A DNA stretch of 64,000 nucleotides from JAPOXR01 sp965221935 (GCA_965221935.1 CBDCSZ010000003.1:42021-106020); one strand, 5' to 3'; shown: positions 28,988 to 38,652, numbered from the stretch's first letter. Numbers and translations: made by a program. Notes: generated by a model not told the origin, from the letters alone.

Positions 28988-30697
28988 ATGGGAGCGCCTG
29001 AACTGGTGTCAGCAACAGCATTGATGGAGGAGTTCGAAGCCCTCTTGGAAGAAAGCTTCGAAAAAACCACCCCGAAAGAAGGCCATGTCATCAATGGCAA
29101 GGTGATTGCGATTGAAGCCGGACAAGTGATCGTTGACATCGGTTACAAAGTTGAAGGCCGCGTCGATCTGAAAGAGTTCGGCGCCGGCGAAGCAGACGAA
29201 GTTATCATTGGCGATGAGGTTGAGGTCTTTCTCGACCGGGTCGAGGATTCCCGCGGCGAGGCGGTCATTTCACGGGAAAAGGCGCGCCGCGAGGATGCCT
29301 GGGACCGGCTGGAAAAGGCGTTCGCGGAAAACGCCCGGGTTGAGGGACAGATCTTTAACCGCGTGAAGGGCGGTTTCACTGTGGATCTCGGCGGAGCGGT
29401 CGCTTTCCTCCCCGGGTCGCAGGTCGATGTGCGGCCGGTGCGCGACGCGTCGGCCTTGATGGGGCTGCCGCAGCCGTTTCAGATCCTCAAAATGGACCGC
29501 AGGCGCAACAATATTGTCGTCTCGAGGCGCGCGATTCTCGAAGAGAGCCGCGCCGAACAGCGCGCCGAAGTCATTAACCGGCTCAACGAAGGCGACGAAA
29601 TCGACGGCGTGGTCAAGAACATCACCGACTACGGGGCATTCGTCGATCTCGGCGGTGTCGACGGGCTGCTGCATGTCACCGACATGGCATGGCGGCGCGT
29701 CAATCATCCATCTGAAATTCTGACAATCGGCCAGAACCTGAAGGTCAAGGTGATCCGCGTGAAACGCGATACCCACCGGATTTCTCTTGGAATCAAACAG
29801 CTGGAACCGGATCCGTGGACGACGGTCGAAGAGAAATTCCCAATCGACTCCCGGCACACCGGAACCGTGACCAACATCACGGAGTATGGCGCATTTGTTG
29901 AATTGGCGCCGGGTGTTGAAGGGCTTGTTCACGTCTCGGAAATGTCGTGGACCAAAAAGAATATCCACCCTGGCAAGATTGTCTCAACCTCGCAGGAGGT
30001 TGAGGTCATGGTGCTGTCGATCGACATATCGAAACGGCGTGTCTCGCTGGGGCTGAAACAAACCATGAAGAACCCGTGGGTTGAGTTTGCGGAAAGCCAC
30101 TCAACCGGCATGCATATCGAGGGCGAAGTCAAATCGATCACCGAATTCGGCGTCTTTGTCGGGCTCGATTACGGCATCGACGGGATGATCCATTTGTCGG
30201 GTCTGACTTGGAACCGCGATGGCGAGGCAGCGCTGAAATCCTACAAGAAGGGCGACTCGGTCAAAGCCGTGATCACCGAGATCGATGTGGATAAAGAAAG
30301 GGTCGCGCTGTCGGTGAAGGAGCTTGTGCCCGATCCGTTCGTGAAGGCGACCGCCGGACTGAAGCGGGGTGCCACCATTTCCGTGACCATTTCCGGAATC
30401 GAAGATGGCGGTGTCAAAGTGAAGTACAACGGTATCGAAGCCTACATCCGCCGGGCGGATTTGAGCCGCGAGCGGCCCGAGCAGCGGCCGGACCGTTTCA
30501 ATGTCGGCGATGTCGTCGATGTTAAGGTGTTGAACATAGATTCCACGCTTGGCCGCCTGGGGCTGTCAATCAAGGCGCGTGAGATTACCGAAGCGAAAGC
30601 GGCCGTTGAACAGTACGGGTCGTCCGACTCGGGCGCCTCGCTTGGGGATATTCTCGGCGCTGCGCTGCGGAACCAAGACACCAAAAAGGGTGAGTGA
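28988..30697 (+). CDS. rpsA: 30S ribosomal protein S1
   Basis: The 569-residue protein has six S1/OB-fold repeats. The first begins at EGHVINGKVIAIEAGQVIVDIGYK; later ones carry the recurring ITDYGAFVDLGG, ITEYGAFVELAPG and ITEFGVFVGLDYG. It binds mRNA on the 30S subunit. The start ATG at 28988 precedes a typical acidic N-terminal segment; an in-frame ATG at 29024 is an alternative. Confidence 0.97.
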   Translation: MGAPELVSATALMEEFEALLEESFEKTTPKEGHVINGKVIAIEAGQVIVDIGYKVEGRVDLKEFGAGEADEVIIGDEVEVFLDRVEDSRGEAVISREKARREDAWDRLEKAFAENARVEGQIFNRVKGGFTVDLGGAVAFLPGSQVDVRPVRDASALMGLPQPFQILKMDRRRNNIVVSRRAILEESRAEQRAEVINRLNEGDEIDGVVKNITDYGAFVDLGGVDGLLHVTDMAWRRVNHPSEILTIGQNLKVKVIRVKRDTHRISLGIKQLEPDPWTTVEEKFPIDSRHTGTVTNITEYGAFVELAPGVEGLVHVSEMSWTKKNIHPGKIVSTSQEVEVMVLSIDISKRRVSLGLKQTMKNPWVEFAESHSTGMHIEGEVKSITEFGVFVGLDYGIDGMIHLSGLTWNRDGEAALKSYKKGDSVKAVITEIDVDKERVALSVKELVPDPFVKATAGLKRGATISVTISGIEDGGVKVKYNGIEAYIRRADLSRERPEQRPDRFNVGDVVDVKVLNIDSTLGRLGLSIKAREITEAKAAVEQYGSSDSGASLGDILGAALRNQDTKKGE

Positions 30698-30901
30698 ATG
30701 GCTGTGCGGTCAGCACAGGTCAGCGGACAATCCAATTGCGCATCGCCAGCTGTGTTGATACCGTTCAAGGACGGCGTGGAGGAAGGTCGGCAGCTGTCGT
30801 TGGAACGCTGCCCTGCAGTCAGCTGATGCCGAACGGGGGAGGCGGCGGCGTCCAGTGTGCGCCTCAATCGCCCGGAAATGGATAACGAGGAGGAGCGCTC
30901 G

Positions 30902-31186
30902 GTGACCCGATCAGAGCTTATCGACGAAATTGCGGCGGCTTATCCCGAGCTGGACCGGGATGTGATTGAGCGGGTCGTCGAATCGGTGTTTGGAGAAATT
31001 TCACAGGCACTGTGCGATGGCGGTCGGGTTGAACTTCGCGGATTTGGCGCGTTTTGGGTCAAGGAGCGAAAGAGCAGGAAGGCCAGAAATCCGCGCACCG
31101 GTGAGGCAGTGTTCGTGCCCCGCAGATACTCGCTGGCATTCAAGGCGGGCAGGCTGCTGCGCGATCAGTTGAACGAAAGGGTCTGA
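30902..31186 (+). CDS. ihfB: Integration host factor beta subunit
   Basis: The 94-residue DNA-bending protein opens with TRSELIDEIAA and has the beta-arm GFGAFWVKERKSRKARNPRTG, the IHF/HU signature. GTG at 30902 follows a strong GAGGAGGAG (30887-30895) with a 6-base spacer and gives the standard IHF-beta length; upstream ATGs add unrelated residues. The rpsA-ihfB-lapA order is conserved across proteobacteria. Confidence 0.95.
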   Translation: MTRSELIDEIAAAYPELDRDVIERVVESVFGEISQALCDGGRVELRGFGAFWVKERKSRKARNPRTGEAVFVPRRYSLAFKAGRLLRDQLNERV

Positions 31187-31209
31187 GACAGGCATCTAGG
31201 TGTCTTGAG

Positions 31210-31551
31210 GTGGCGCTTCTCCGCTGGGTTTTTCTTTCGGCCATAGGCATCGTCCTGATCTTTATCGCTGTTGCGAATCGCGAAACTGTCGTGCTGCGGC
31301 TGCTTCCCGACGAAATTGCCGCCGTCTTTCCGGTTCCAGGTCCGGTGAGCCTGCCGCTGTTCTTGGTGATTTTCGCGGGAATTGTTCTGGGTTTGCTGAT
31401 CGGGTTTGTCTGGGAGTGGATGCGGGAGCGCAGACACCGGCTTGAGGCGGCGGCCAAACGGCGGGAGGTGGCCAAACTCGAACGGGAAGTGGACGGGCTG
31501 AAACGGGAAAAATCCGGCAGCGAGGACGATATTCTCGCATTGCTCGATTGA
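31210..31551 (+). CDS. lapA: LapA-domain (DUF1049) inner-membrane protein
   Basis: The 113-residue protein has two membrane helices (about residues 5-22 and 47-67) and a cytosolic C-terminal coiled coil rich in Arg, Lys and Glu, the layout of LapA. In E. coli LapA works with LapB in lipopolysaccharide assembly control; here lapB is not adjacent. The GTG start at 31210 lies 23 bp after ihfB. Confidence 0.8.
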   Translation: MALLRWVFLSAIGIVLIFIAVANRETVVLRLLPDEIAAVFPVPGPVSLPLFLVIFAGIVLGLLIGFVWEWMRERRHRLEAAAKRREVAKLEREVDGLKREKSGSEDDILALLD

Positions 31552-31571
31552 ACAACAGAAAAGGAAGCCAG

Positions 31572-32228
31572 ATGAGCGATTCAGTCCGGGTCAAGATTTG
31601 CGGGCTTCGCCATGAATCCGAACTGGCGGCGGCGACAGCGGCCGGCGCGGCATATGTTGGGTTTGTGTTCTATCCCGCCTCCCCGAGATCAATTTCAACG
31701 CAGCGGGCGCGGCAGCTTGCCGGCGGCGAAAAGGGCGCCGTCAAGGTTGCGCTGACCGTTGACGAAACCGACGGACGGCTGGAGCAGATCGTGGATGCGC
31801 TCGATCCCGGCCTGCTGCAGCTGCACGGCTCGGAAACGCCGCAGCGCGCTGCAAAAGTGCGGCAGCGTTTTGGCCTGCCGGTCATGAAGGCGGTGGGGAT
31901 GCGCACCGCGGACGATCTCGCTGTCGCGGAGAGCTATGAAGGGGCGGTGGATCAGCTGCTGATCGATGCCAAACCTGCTGCGCCGGGAAGCCTTCCCGGC
32001 GGCAATGGGGTCGCTTTTGACTGGCGGCTGCTGTCGGACTGGGCCCCGCCATTGCCGTGGATGCTTGCCGGGGGCCTCGACAGCGGCAACGTCGGCCTGG
32101 CGCTGGCACTGACCGGGGCCAAACAGGTTGATGTGTCCACCGGCGTTGAGTTATCGCCGGGTAAGAAATCCGCTCAACAGATCGCGGCATTCATTCACGC
32201 CGCGCAGTGGGTCTGCCATGCCGATTGA
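31572..32228 (+). CDS. trpF: Phosphoribosylanthranilate isomerase
   Basis: The 218-residue TIM-barrel enzyme carries out the third step of tryptophan synthesis. VKICGLRHESELAAA with the catalytic Cys, VGFVFYPASPRSI, LLQLHGSE, PWMLAGGLDSGNVGLAL and VDVSTGVELSPGKK are all diagnostic. ATG at 31572 has AAGGAAG upstream. The 3' end overlaps trpB by 11 bp. Confidence 0.96.
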   Translation: MSDSVRVKICGLRHESELAAATAAGAAYVGFVFYPASPRSISTQRARQLAGGEKGAVKVALTVDETDGRLEQIVDALDPGLLQLHGSETPQRAAKVRQRFGLPVMKAVGMRTADDLAVAESYEGAVDQLLIDAKPAAPGSLPGGNGVAFDWRLLSDWAPPLPWMLAGGLDSGNVGLALALTGAKQVDVSTGVELSPGKKSAQQIAAFIHAAQWVCHAD

Positions 32229-33447
32229 ACTGATGAATTCCCTCAGGAACGAACCCGACGACCGCGGAATGTTTGGCGCCTTTGGCGGCAGATTTGTGTC
32301 AGAGACGCTGATGCCCTTGATCCTGGATCTGGAGCGGGAGTTCGACAGCGCCTGGGCTGACGATGCGTTCTGGTCCGAGATGGACGATCTGTGGACGCAT
32401 TATGTGGGCCGGCCTTCGCCGCTTTATTTCGCGGTACGGCTGACGGCGCACCTGGGCGGGGCGAAGATCTACATGAAGCGGGACGAGCTCAACCACACCG
32501 GCGCCCACAAGATCAACAATGTGCTGGGCCAGATTCTCCTTGCCAGACGCATGGGCAAGACACGCATAATCGCCGAAACCGGCGCTGGGCAGCACGGTGT
32601 CGCAACAGCCACCGTCTGCGCCCGGTTCGGATTGAAGTGTGTCGTCTATATGGGCGTGCACGATGTCGACCGGCAGGCGCCCAACGTGTTTCGAATGCGG
32701 CTTCTCGGCGCGGACGTTGTGCCGGTGACATCGGGAAGGGGCACGCTGAAAGATGCGATGAACGATGCGCTTCGTGACTGGGTGACGAACGTGCGCGACA
32801 CTTTCTACTGCATTGGCACAGTCGCCGGCCCGCATCCCTATCCGCTCATGGTGCGCGAGTTTCAGGCTGTCATCGGCAACGAAGCGCGCAGCCAGATGCT
32901 TGAACGCGAAGGAAGGCTTCCCGACACACTCGTCGCCTGCATAGGCGGCGGATCAAACGCCATGGGGCTGTTTCATCCATTCCTGGATGACGATGCTGTC
33001 CGCATTATCGGCGTCGAGGCCGGCGGCAAGGGCGTCGACAGCCGCATGGAGCATTGCGCTTCGCTGACCGGCGGCCGGCCCGGCGTGCTGCACGGCAACC
33101 GAACCTATCTGCTGCAGAACGGCGATGGCCAGATTCTGGAAGGGCACTCGATTTCAGCGGGTCTCGATTATCCCGGCATCGGACCGGAACACTCCTGGCT
33201 GCACGAGATCGGCCGGGCCGAATATGTTGCGGTCACGGACGAAGAAGCCCTGCGGGCGTTTCAGCTGTGCTGCGAGCAGGAGGGGATCATTCCGGCGCTT
33301 GAGCCAAGCCATGCGCTTGCTCATGTCGCCAAGATCGCTCCGGACCTGCCGCCCGATCATTTGATCTGCATGAATATGTGCGGCCGGGGAGACAAGGACA
33401 TTTTCACCGTCGCCAAATTCCTTGGACTGGAAATCGAAACCGGCTGA
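32218..33447 (+). CDS. trpB: Tryptophan synthase beta chain
   Basis: The 409-residue PLP enzyme condenses indole with serine. The PLP lysine is in LNHTGAHKINNVLGQ, with ETGAGQHGVATATVCA, CIGGGSNAMGLFHPF and SAGLDYPGIGPEHSWL all present. Its start lies inside trpF. The expected downstream trpA is not here; it is 4 kb away on the opposite strand. Confidence 0.97.
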   Translation: MPIELMNSLRNEPDDRGMFGAFGGRFVSETLMPLILDLEREFDSAWADDAFWSEMDDLWTHYVGRPSPLYFAVRLTAHLGGAKIYMKRDELNHTGAHKINNVLGQILLARRMGKTRIIAETGAGQHGVATATVCARFGLKCVVYMGVHDVDRQAPNVFRMRLLGADVVPVTSGRGTLKDAMNDALRDWVTNVRDTFYCIGTVAGPHPYPLMVREFQAVIGNEARSQMLEREGRLPDTLVACIGGGSNAMGLFHPFLDDDAVRIIGVEAGGKGVDSRMEHCASLTGGRPGVLHGNRTYLLQNGDGQILEGHSISAGLDYPGIGPEHSWLHEIGRAEYVAVTDEEALRAFQLCCEQEGIIPALEPSHALAHVAKIAPDLPPDHLICMNMCGRGDKDIFTVAKFLGLEIETG

Positions 33448-33464
33448 TCGGCTGCCGGCCGTCT

Positions 33465-33848
33465 TCACTGCAGGTCGATCGCACATTCCTTGAGAATTGA
33501 CAGCGGAACGATGTCCAGGGCTTTCAGGTGGGTGCAGTTCAGCCGCACTTTTGGCGCGGCATCGTCCCGGTAGGCCTGCAGGAAACGGGCGGCGCACAGG
33601 CACCACTGGTCGCCGTCCTTGAGACCGGAAAATCCAAAGGCCCGGTTTGGCGTGGACAGATCGTTGCCGACATATTTCGAATAGGCGAGGAATTCTTCCG
33701 TCATGATGGCGCAGACGGTGTGGCTGCCCCTGTCCTCATCGCAAGTGTCGCAGGCGCCGTTGCGGAAAAACCCGGTGAGCGGGTCTGCGGAGCACATCTC
33801 AAGCGGTCCGCCCAACACATTGACCGAATTTTCAACCTGATATGGCAT
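33465..33848 (-). CDS. DUF2237 family protein
   Basis: This 127-residue protein matches the DUF2237 family of unknown function. Conserved pieces are NVLGGPLEMCSADPLTGFFR, CDEDRGSHTVCAIMTEEFL, GNDLSTP and GDQWCLCAARFLQAY. There are several conserved cysteines. The ATG at 33848 matches the usual family N-terminus; the frame extends upstream without similarity. It lies tail-to-tail with trpB and interrupts the ancestral trpB-trpA junction. Confidence 0.85.
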   Translation of the reverse strand: MPYQVENSVNVLGGPLEMCSADPLTGFFRNGACDTCDEDRGSHTVCAIMTEEFLAYSKYVGNDLSTPNRAFGFSGLKDGDQWCLCAARFLQAYRDDAAPKVRLNCTHLKALDIVPLSILKECAIDLQ

Positions 33849-33976
33849 GTTTCTATGGCCCGGAAATTGCGGAATCTGCGGCTTGGCTGGCTTTGATTTT
33901 ACTGGATGCGGCGGATACCACAACGGTTATTTCGAGGGCAGAAGCGGACAGACCCGGCGTTTTTACTGGCCTTCGG

Positions 33977-34645
33977 TCAGCCGATGAACCGGCGCGTCAG
34001 CCGGCCAAGCAGACCGCCGCCCTCCGGCGGGCGGGCCTCGGCTGCCTGTGGTGGGGCAGCGCCATCGTCCGGCCCGGTCAAGGTGCGGTGAAGGGCGACC
34101 TCGGTTGAGAATTTCTGAAATTCGCCAGTCGCCAGGTGGCGCGCCGACCGGCTCACGGCCGCCAGCAGATCCTCAAGCCACGCGTCGTCGCCGCGGTGGA
34201 AGTCATGCAACACATATGGGTTGACGAGTTCTTTGCGGCCGGGGTGGCCGATGCCAATCCTTATTCGCGCGAACGCGCCGCCGACATGCAGCTGCACTGA
34301 CCGCAAACCGCGGTGGCCAGCGGTGCCGCCGCCGAGTTTTGCCCGGATCTTCCCCGGATCAAGGTCAAGCTCGTCGTGAATGACAATCACATCCTCCGGC
34401 TGGATCTTGAAAAAACGCATAGCGTCTCCGACAGAGTGGCCGGATTGGTTCATGTAAGTTTCCGGCTTCAGCAGCGTGGCGCGGCTGCCGTCGATCCGGC
34501 CGTCGGTCACCGCGCCCTGGAATTTTGCCCGCCACGCGCGAAACCCGTGATCCTTCGCGATGCGGTCGACCGCCCTGTAGCCGACATTGTGGCGATGGCC
34601 GGCAAACTTTGCGCCGGGATTGCCGAGACCGACAATCAGTTTCAT
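33977..34645 (-). CDS. pth: Peptidyl-tRNA hydrolase
   Basis: The 222-residue enzyme releases peptides from stalled peptidyl-tRNA. The N-terminal IVGLGNPGAKFAGHRHNVGY contains the catalytic His, and KPETYMNQSG and VIHDELDLDPGKIR are present. The last 35 residues are a Pro/Ala/Gly-rich tail. ATG at 34645 has GAAGGAG eight bases upstream. It is downstream of rplY on the same strand, a classic rplY-pth pairing. Confidence 0.96.
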   Translation of the reverse strand: MKLIVGLGNPGAKFAGHRHNVGYRAVDRIAKDHGFRAWRAKFQGAVTDGRIDGSRATLLKPETYMNQSGHSVGDAMRFFKIQPEDVIVIHDELDLDPGKIRAKLGGGTAGHRGLRSVQLHVGGAFARIRIGIGHPGRKELVNPYVLHDFHRGDDAWLEDLLAAVSRSARHLATGEFQKFSTEVALHRTLTGPDDGAAPPQAAEARPPEGGGLLGRLTRRFIG

Positions 34646-34889
34646 CACAAGGGCTCCTTCAGGAAGGTTTGGCCATGTCCGCCGCGATCAATCGCACTGT
34701 AAGTCCTGAGGTCCAATTATCAAGCCGGCGTCAGCCGAATCGCGACTCCGCGCCGGCGCAACCGGTTACGGAAGCTGTGAACACGGACTGCAAACCGACC
34801 GGCAACGGCACACCGACAGACTTGCCGCGAATTCCGCCGGTCAGGCCGATCTGAGAGGATTGGAAACTGTTGCGGTGCCCGGCGCCGAT

Positions 34890-35537
34890 CTACAGCAGCG
34901 GATCTTCTTCAATTTCCTCTTCTTCCTCTTCTTCTTCCTCGTCGTCCTGGTCGGCTGAGCGCAGTCCGGATGGCGCCGAAATGTTTGCGATCACGAAATC
35001 CCGGTCGGCAATGCGCGGACGCGTTCCCGGCGGGATTTCGACACTGGAAACCGTAAGCACGTCACCGACATCCAGACCGGTCACATCGGCTTCGATGTCC
35101 GTCGGAATGTCGTCAGCGGATACCATCAGCTCGATTTCACCCCTGACAACCGTCAGGACACCGCCGCGGCGCAGTCCCGGGCTTTCCTCTTCGTTGGTGA
35201 ATTTCACCGGAATGAAAAGGTTGACCCGTGAATCCCGATCCAACCGCATAAAGTCGACATGCAGCGGAAGGTCCTTGACAACATGCCGCTGCACCGACCG
35301 GCAAATGACCCGGACATCTTCCTTGCCCGCAATCTTCAGGTTGAACAGGGTCGACAGGAACCGGCCTTCCCCGAGCCGCTTCAACAGGTGGTTGAAGTCA
35401 ATTCTGATCGGGTCGGGTACCTGCCTGCCGCCGTACACGATCCCTGGAACATATCCTTCGCGCCGTGCCTGCCGGGCGGCCCCCTTGCCTGTCCCCGGTC
35501 GCGTCTCGGCATGGAGATCGGGTATCTCTCTCGCCAT
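34890..35537 (-). CDS. rplY: 50S ribosomal protein L25/general stress protein Ctc
   Basis: The 215-residue long-form L25 (Ctc) binds 5S rRNA. The N-terminal L25 domain (AETRPGTGKGAARQARREGYVPGIVYGG) is followed by the beta-rich TL5/Ctc domain. The C-terminus is a run of about fourteen acidic residues ending in DPLL, encoded by a GAA/GAG repeat. ATG at 35537 is backed by AAGGAG six bases upstream. It pairs with pth downstream. Confidence 0.94.
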   Translation of the reverse strand: MAREIPDLHAETRPGTGKGAARQARREGYVPGIVYGGRQVPDPIRIDFNHLLKRLGEGRFLSTLFNLKIAGKEDVRVICRSVQRHVVKDLPLHVDFMRLDRDSRVNLFIPVKFTNEEESPGLRRGGVLTVVRGEIELMVSADDIPTDIEADVTGLDVGDVLTVSSVEIPPGTRPRIADRDFVIANISAPSGLRSADQDDEEEEEEEEEIEEDPLL

Positions 35538-36167
35538 TGGTATCTCCTTCATTGGCAGCGGACATCCTCCAAGGGTGTATGTCCGCCGGAAACGCGCCTA
35601 TGTAGGTAAAACCGACCGCGATGCAAGCCATTCCGTCAACAGGCGGCGCACAGATTCAAATTTCGTCTCGCGCGAGGATACCCGGACCGGTTTTCGGCGC
35701 GCGGCATTCCGTGGATTTGGCCGCGCGCTCACGGCCTCGAGAGCCGCCTGCGCCGTTGTGGAGCGCATCCGCTTCACAAAGGTGAACGAGCACAATTCGC
35801 TGCACCGGGCATCCCGCCCGCTTCGGTATGGATTCATACGCCGCGGCCTCTTTCAGTTTGCCGCGTTCGCCGCAAAGGAGCCAGTCGGAGTCGCCGCATG
35901 CAAGGGCAGGTGTAAGTTTGATCCGGATGTTTCAAAACCCTCCGGCCGGGCAGTCGTGCGCCCCGGAAATCGAGGCCTCTGACGCCGCCTCAATTTCGCA
36001 ATATGTGACTTCGCAGGCACGGCGATCTTTCCGCAGTCCGACGCTTCTGCCCGCCGGATTGCCTGTTGGCATTTGGCCCGCCCTTGCTTCACACCCAACA
36101 CATCCGGCGCTGAGTTGCGCCGTCTGGCTGAATTTCAGGCTGATGCCGCTCGCCGGCGACCTGTCAG
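35538..36167. other. Gene-free stretch (630 bp)
   Basis: This lies between rplY and the lactate-oxidase-type gene, both on the minus strand. I see no ORF with family resemblance and no tRNA cloverleaf. The part nearest 35538 must hold the rplY-pth promoter. Confidence 0.45.
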
Positions 36168-37331
36168 CTAAACCCACGCCGTTTCAAAGTTTGGCGGCAG
36201 GAGCAGATTGTTTCGACTCAGATCCGAGACACGCCGCTCGCCGCACAAAGCCATCGTTGTGTCGAGTTCCTTGTGGATGACTTCAAGCGCGCGCGTCACG
36301 CCCTTTTCGCCAATAGCGCCAAGACCATAAATAAATGGACGGCCGATATAGGTGCCGCGGGCGCCCAGGGCGATGGCTTTCAACACATCCTGACCCGATC
36401 GGATGCCCGAATCCATGTGAACCTCGACCGTGCCGCCGACGGCCTGCGCAATCGTCGACACCATCCTGATTGGGGACACGGCTCCGTCAAGCTGGCGACC
36501 GCCGTGATTGGACACAATGATCGCATCGGCCCCGGCATCCGCCGCCCTGCGGGCATCTTCCACATCCAGAATGCCCTTCAGGATCAGCGGCCTGTCCCAC
36601 ATCCGCCTGATGGATTTCACCCGGTCCCAGTCGAGGGACTGATCAAACTGCTCATGTGTCCACTGAATCAGCGAACCGGTGTCGGTGACGCCTTTGGCAT
36701 GACCGACGATGTTTCCAAATTGCTTTCGCCGGGTGCCAAGCATTCCCAGACCCCAGTGGACTTTCGTGGCCAGATTCAGGACATTGCCGATCGTCGGCCG
36801 CGGCGGAACCGACAATCCGTTTTTGAGATCTTTGTGCCGCTGGCCGAGAACCTGCAGGTCAAGCGTCAAAACAAGCGCATTGCAGCCGGCATCGTGCGCC
36901 CGTCCAATCATGCCATCCACGAATTCCCGGTCGCGCATCACATAGAGCTGAAACCAAAAACCGGGCCCGGCGTGGGCCGCCACATCTTCAATGGAGCAGA
37001 TCGACATTGTCGATAAAGTGAAAGGCACGCCGAACTTCGCGGCGGCGCGCGCCGCCTTGATTTCGCCGTCGGCACACTGCATCCCGGCCATGCCAACGGG
37101 CGCCAGCGCCACCGGCATGGCGACGTCCTGGCCAATCATTTTCGAGCTGGTGGCGCGGCCGGTCATGTCCACAGCCACCCGCTGACGCAGCCTGATCTGC
37201 GAAAAATCTGCGCTGTTGTCGCGGAATGTCTGTTCGGTCCAACTGCCGGACTCGGCGTAGTCATAGAACATCCGCGGCACCCGGCGGCGGTACAAATATT
37301 TCAGATCATCAATGTTGGTGATGACGGTCAT
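36168..37331 (-). CDS. lldD: FMN-dependent alpha-hydroxy acid dehydrogenase (L-lactate dehydrogenase type)
   Basis: The 387-residue TIM-barrel flavoprotein oxidises an L-2-hydroxy acid to the keto acid. LAPVGMAGMQCADGE, FWFQLYVMRDR, the catalytic His motif IIVSNHGGRQLDGA, and the FMN-binding MDSGIRSGQDVLKAIALGA and YIGRPFIYGL are all intact. L-lactate is the commonest substrate, but glycolate or mandelate cannot be excluded. There is no partner gene such as a permease nearby. Confidence 0.88.
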   Translation of the reverse strand: MTVITNIDDLKYLYRRRVPRMFYDYAESGSWTEQTFRDNSADFSQIRLRQRVAVDMTGRATSSKMIGQDVAMPVALAPVGMAGMQCADGEIKAARAAAKFGVPFTLSTMSICSIEDVAAHAGPGFWFQLYVMRDREFVDGMIGRAHDAGCNALVLTLDLQVLGQRHKDLKNGLSVPPRPTIGNVLNLATKVHWGLGMLGTRRKQFGNIVGHAKGVTDTGSLIQWTHEQFDQSLDWDRVKSIRRMWDRPLILKGILDVEDARRAADAGADAIIVSNHGGRQLDGAVSPIRMVSTIAQAVGGTVEVHMDSGIRSGQDVLKAIALGARGTYIGRPFIYGLGAIGEKGVTRALEVIHKELDTTMALCGERRVSDLSRNNLLLPPNFETAWV

Positions 37332-37418
37332 TTTATCTGCAATCCGCCAGATCTTGGCGACCAGTGCCCGGTCAGGCGAAGAGTCCCGAAATACCGCATT
37401 TTCACGCCAAACGCCGCG

Positions 37419-38210
37419 TCAGCCGCGGTGCGCCCCGTCTGCGAGCTCTGCGACAAAGTCCAGTACTTCGGCCGGGCTTTTGTTGTCTCCAATCATGGCC
37501 ACTATTGAAGAACCGACGACAACGCCGTCGGCGGCGGCGGCAATTGAACGGGCGGACTCAGCGGTTTTCACGCCGAAGCCGACGCACACAGGCAAGTCAG
37601 TCGCTGATTTGATCCGCGCGACGTCCGGAGCGACATCGGCGGCGTTGGCCGCCGCAGCGCCGGTGATCCCGGTGATCGAGACATAATACACAAAACCGCT
37701 TGTGTTGCTCAGGACCGCAGGCAATCGTCTGTTGTCTGTCGTTGGCGTCGCCAAACGGATAAAGTTCAACCCGGCATCAAGCGCAGGAACGCAAAGCTCC
37801 TGGTCTTCTTCGGGCGGCAAATCCACTATGATAAGCCCGTCGGCGCCGGCGTCCACCGCTTGTTCTAGGAAGCGCGAACTGCCGACATTGTGGATAGGGT
37901 TATAGTAGCCCATCAGCACAATCGGCGTTTCTGTGTCACTGGCGCGAAACGCCCGCACCAGGTCCAGTGATTTGGCGAGAGTCTGGCCTGCTGCCAACGC
38001 CCTTTGACCGGCAAGCTGAATCGTTGGACCGTCCGCCATCGGGTCGGTGAAGGGAATGCCGAGCTCAACCACATCCACACCGGCGGCAGGAAGCCCCATC
38101 AGCACCTCGAGCGATGTGTCATAGTTCGGGTCGCCGCCCATGATGTAGGCGACAAACGCCTTTTGATCCGCAGCCCTGAGCGCGGCGAATTTCCTGTCAA
38201 TTCGGGTCAC
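37419..38210 (-). CDS. trpA: Tryptophan synthase alpha chain
   Basis: The 263-residue TIM barrel cleaves indole-3-glycerol phosphate. Diagnostic elements are FVAYIMGGDP, VVELGIPFTDPMADGPTIQ with the catalytic acids, LIIVDLPPEE and FVYYVSITGITGA. It is intact, but on the strand opposite to trpF-trpB and separated from them by four genes, so its expression is uncoupled from trpB. A VOC-family gene follows head-on upstream on the same strand. Confidence 0.96.
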   Translation of the reverse strand: MTRIDRKFAALRAADQKAFVAYIMGGDPNYDTSLEVLMGLPAAGVDVVELGIPFTDPMADGPTIQLAGQRALAAGQTLAKSLDLVRAFRASDTETPIVLMGYYNPIHNVGSSRFLEQAVDAGADGLIIVDLPPEEDQELCVPALDAGLNFIRLATPTTDNRRLPAVLSNTSGFVYYVSITGITGAAAANAADVAPDVARIKSATDLPVCVGFGVKTAESARSIAAAADGVVVGSSIVAMIGDNKSPAEVLDFVAELADGAHRG

Positions 38211-38232
38211 GGCCGCCTCGGTTCCAGTTGGA

Positions 38233-38652
38233 TCAGTAGTATTTGGAGTCCGGGGCGTTGACGTTGATCATCCAGAGAATTCCGAAACGGTCGCGTGTCA
38301 TGCCAAAGCCTTCGGTCCAGAATGTTTTGGAAAACGGCATCATGACATCTCCGCCTTCAGAAAGGCCTTCGAAGACACGTTTGGCCTCGTCGACATCGTC
38401 GAAATTGGCGCTGACATGGACGCCCGCCGGCTTGGTGTAATGTTGACCCGCATCAGAAGCCATGATCAGTCCGTCGCCGTATTTGAACTGCGCGTGCATG
38501 ACTTTGTCCTGAATTTCATCTGGCATATCGGCGCAGCTTTCTTCATCTCTAAATCGCCGCATTGTGACGATTTCGCCGCCGAATATCTCGACGTAGCGGT
38601 GCATTGCCTCTTCGCAGTCTCCGTCGAACGAAAGATAAGGGAAAAAATTCAT
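38233..38652 (-). CDS. PhnB-like VOC-superfamily protein
   Basis: The 139-residue protein belongs to the glyoxalase/bleomycin-resistance (VOC) superfamily, PhnB-like branch. It begins FFPYLSFDGDCEEAMHRYVEIFGGEI and ends SKTFWTEGFGMTRDRFGILWMIN, the standard family frame. Members bind metals or small hydrophobic ligands and are mostly uncharacterised. It lies 22 bp upstream of trpA on the same strand and may be co-transcribed with it. Confidence 0.85.
   Translation of the reverse strand: MNFFPYLSFDGDCEEAMHRYVEIFGGEIVTMRRFRDEESCADMPDEIQDKVMHAQFKYGDGLIMASDAGQHYTKPAGVHVSANFDDVDEAKRVFEGLSEGGDVMMPFSKTFWTEGFGMTRDRFGILWMINVNAPDSKYY

Noticed and set aside
34673..34854. Small plus-strand ORF between pth and rplY
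   Set aside because: Composition is unremarkable, there is no ribosome binding site, and it breaks the rplY-pth operon.
34870..35982. Plus-strand 370-codon frame with a poly-Ser start
   Set aside because: The poly-Ser is the reverse reading of the acidic tail of rplY.
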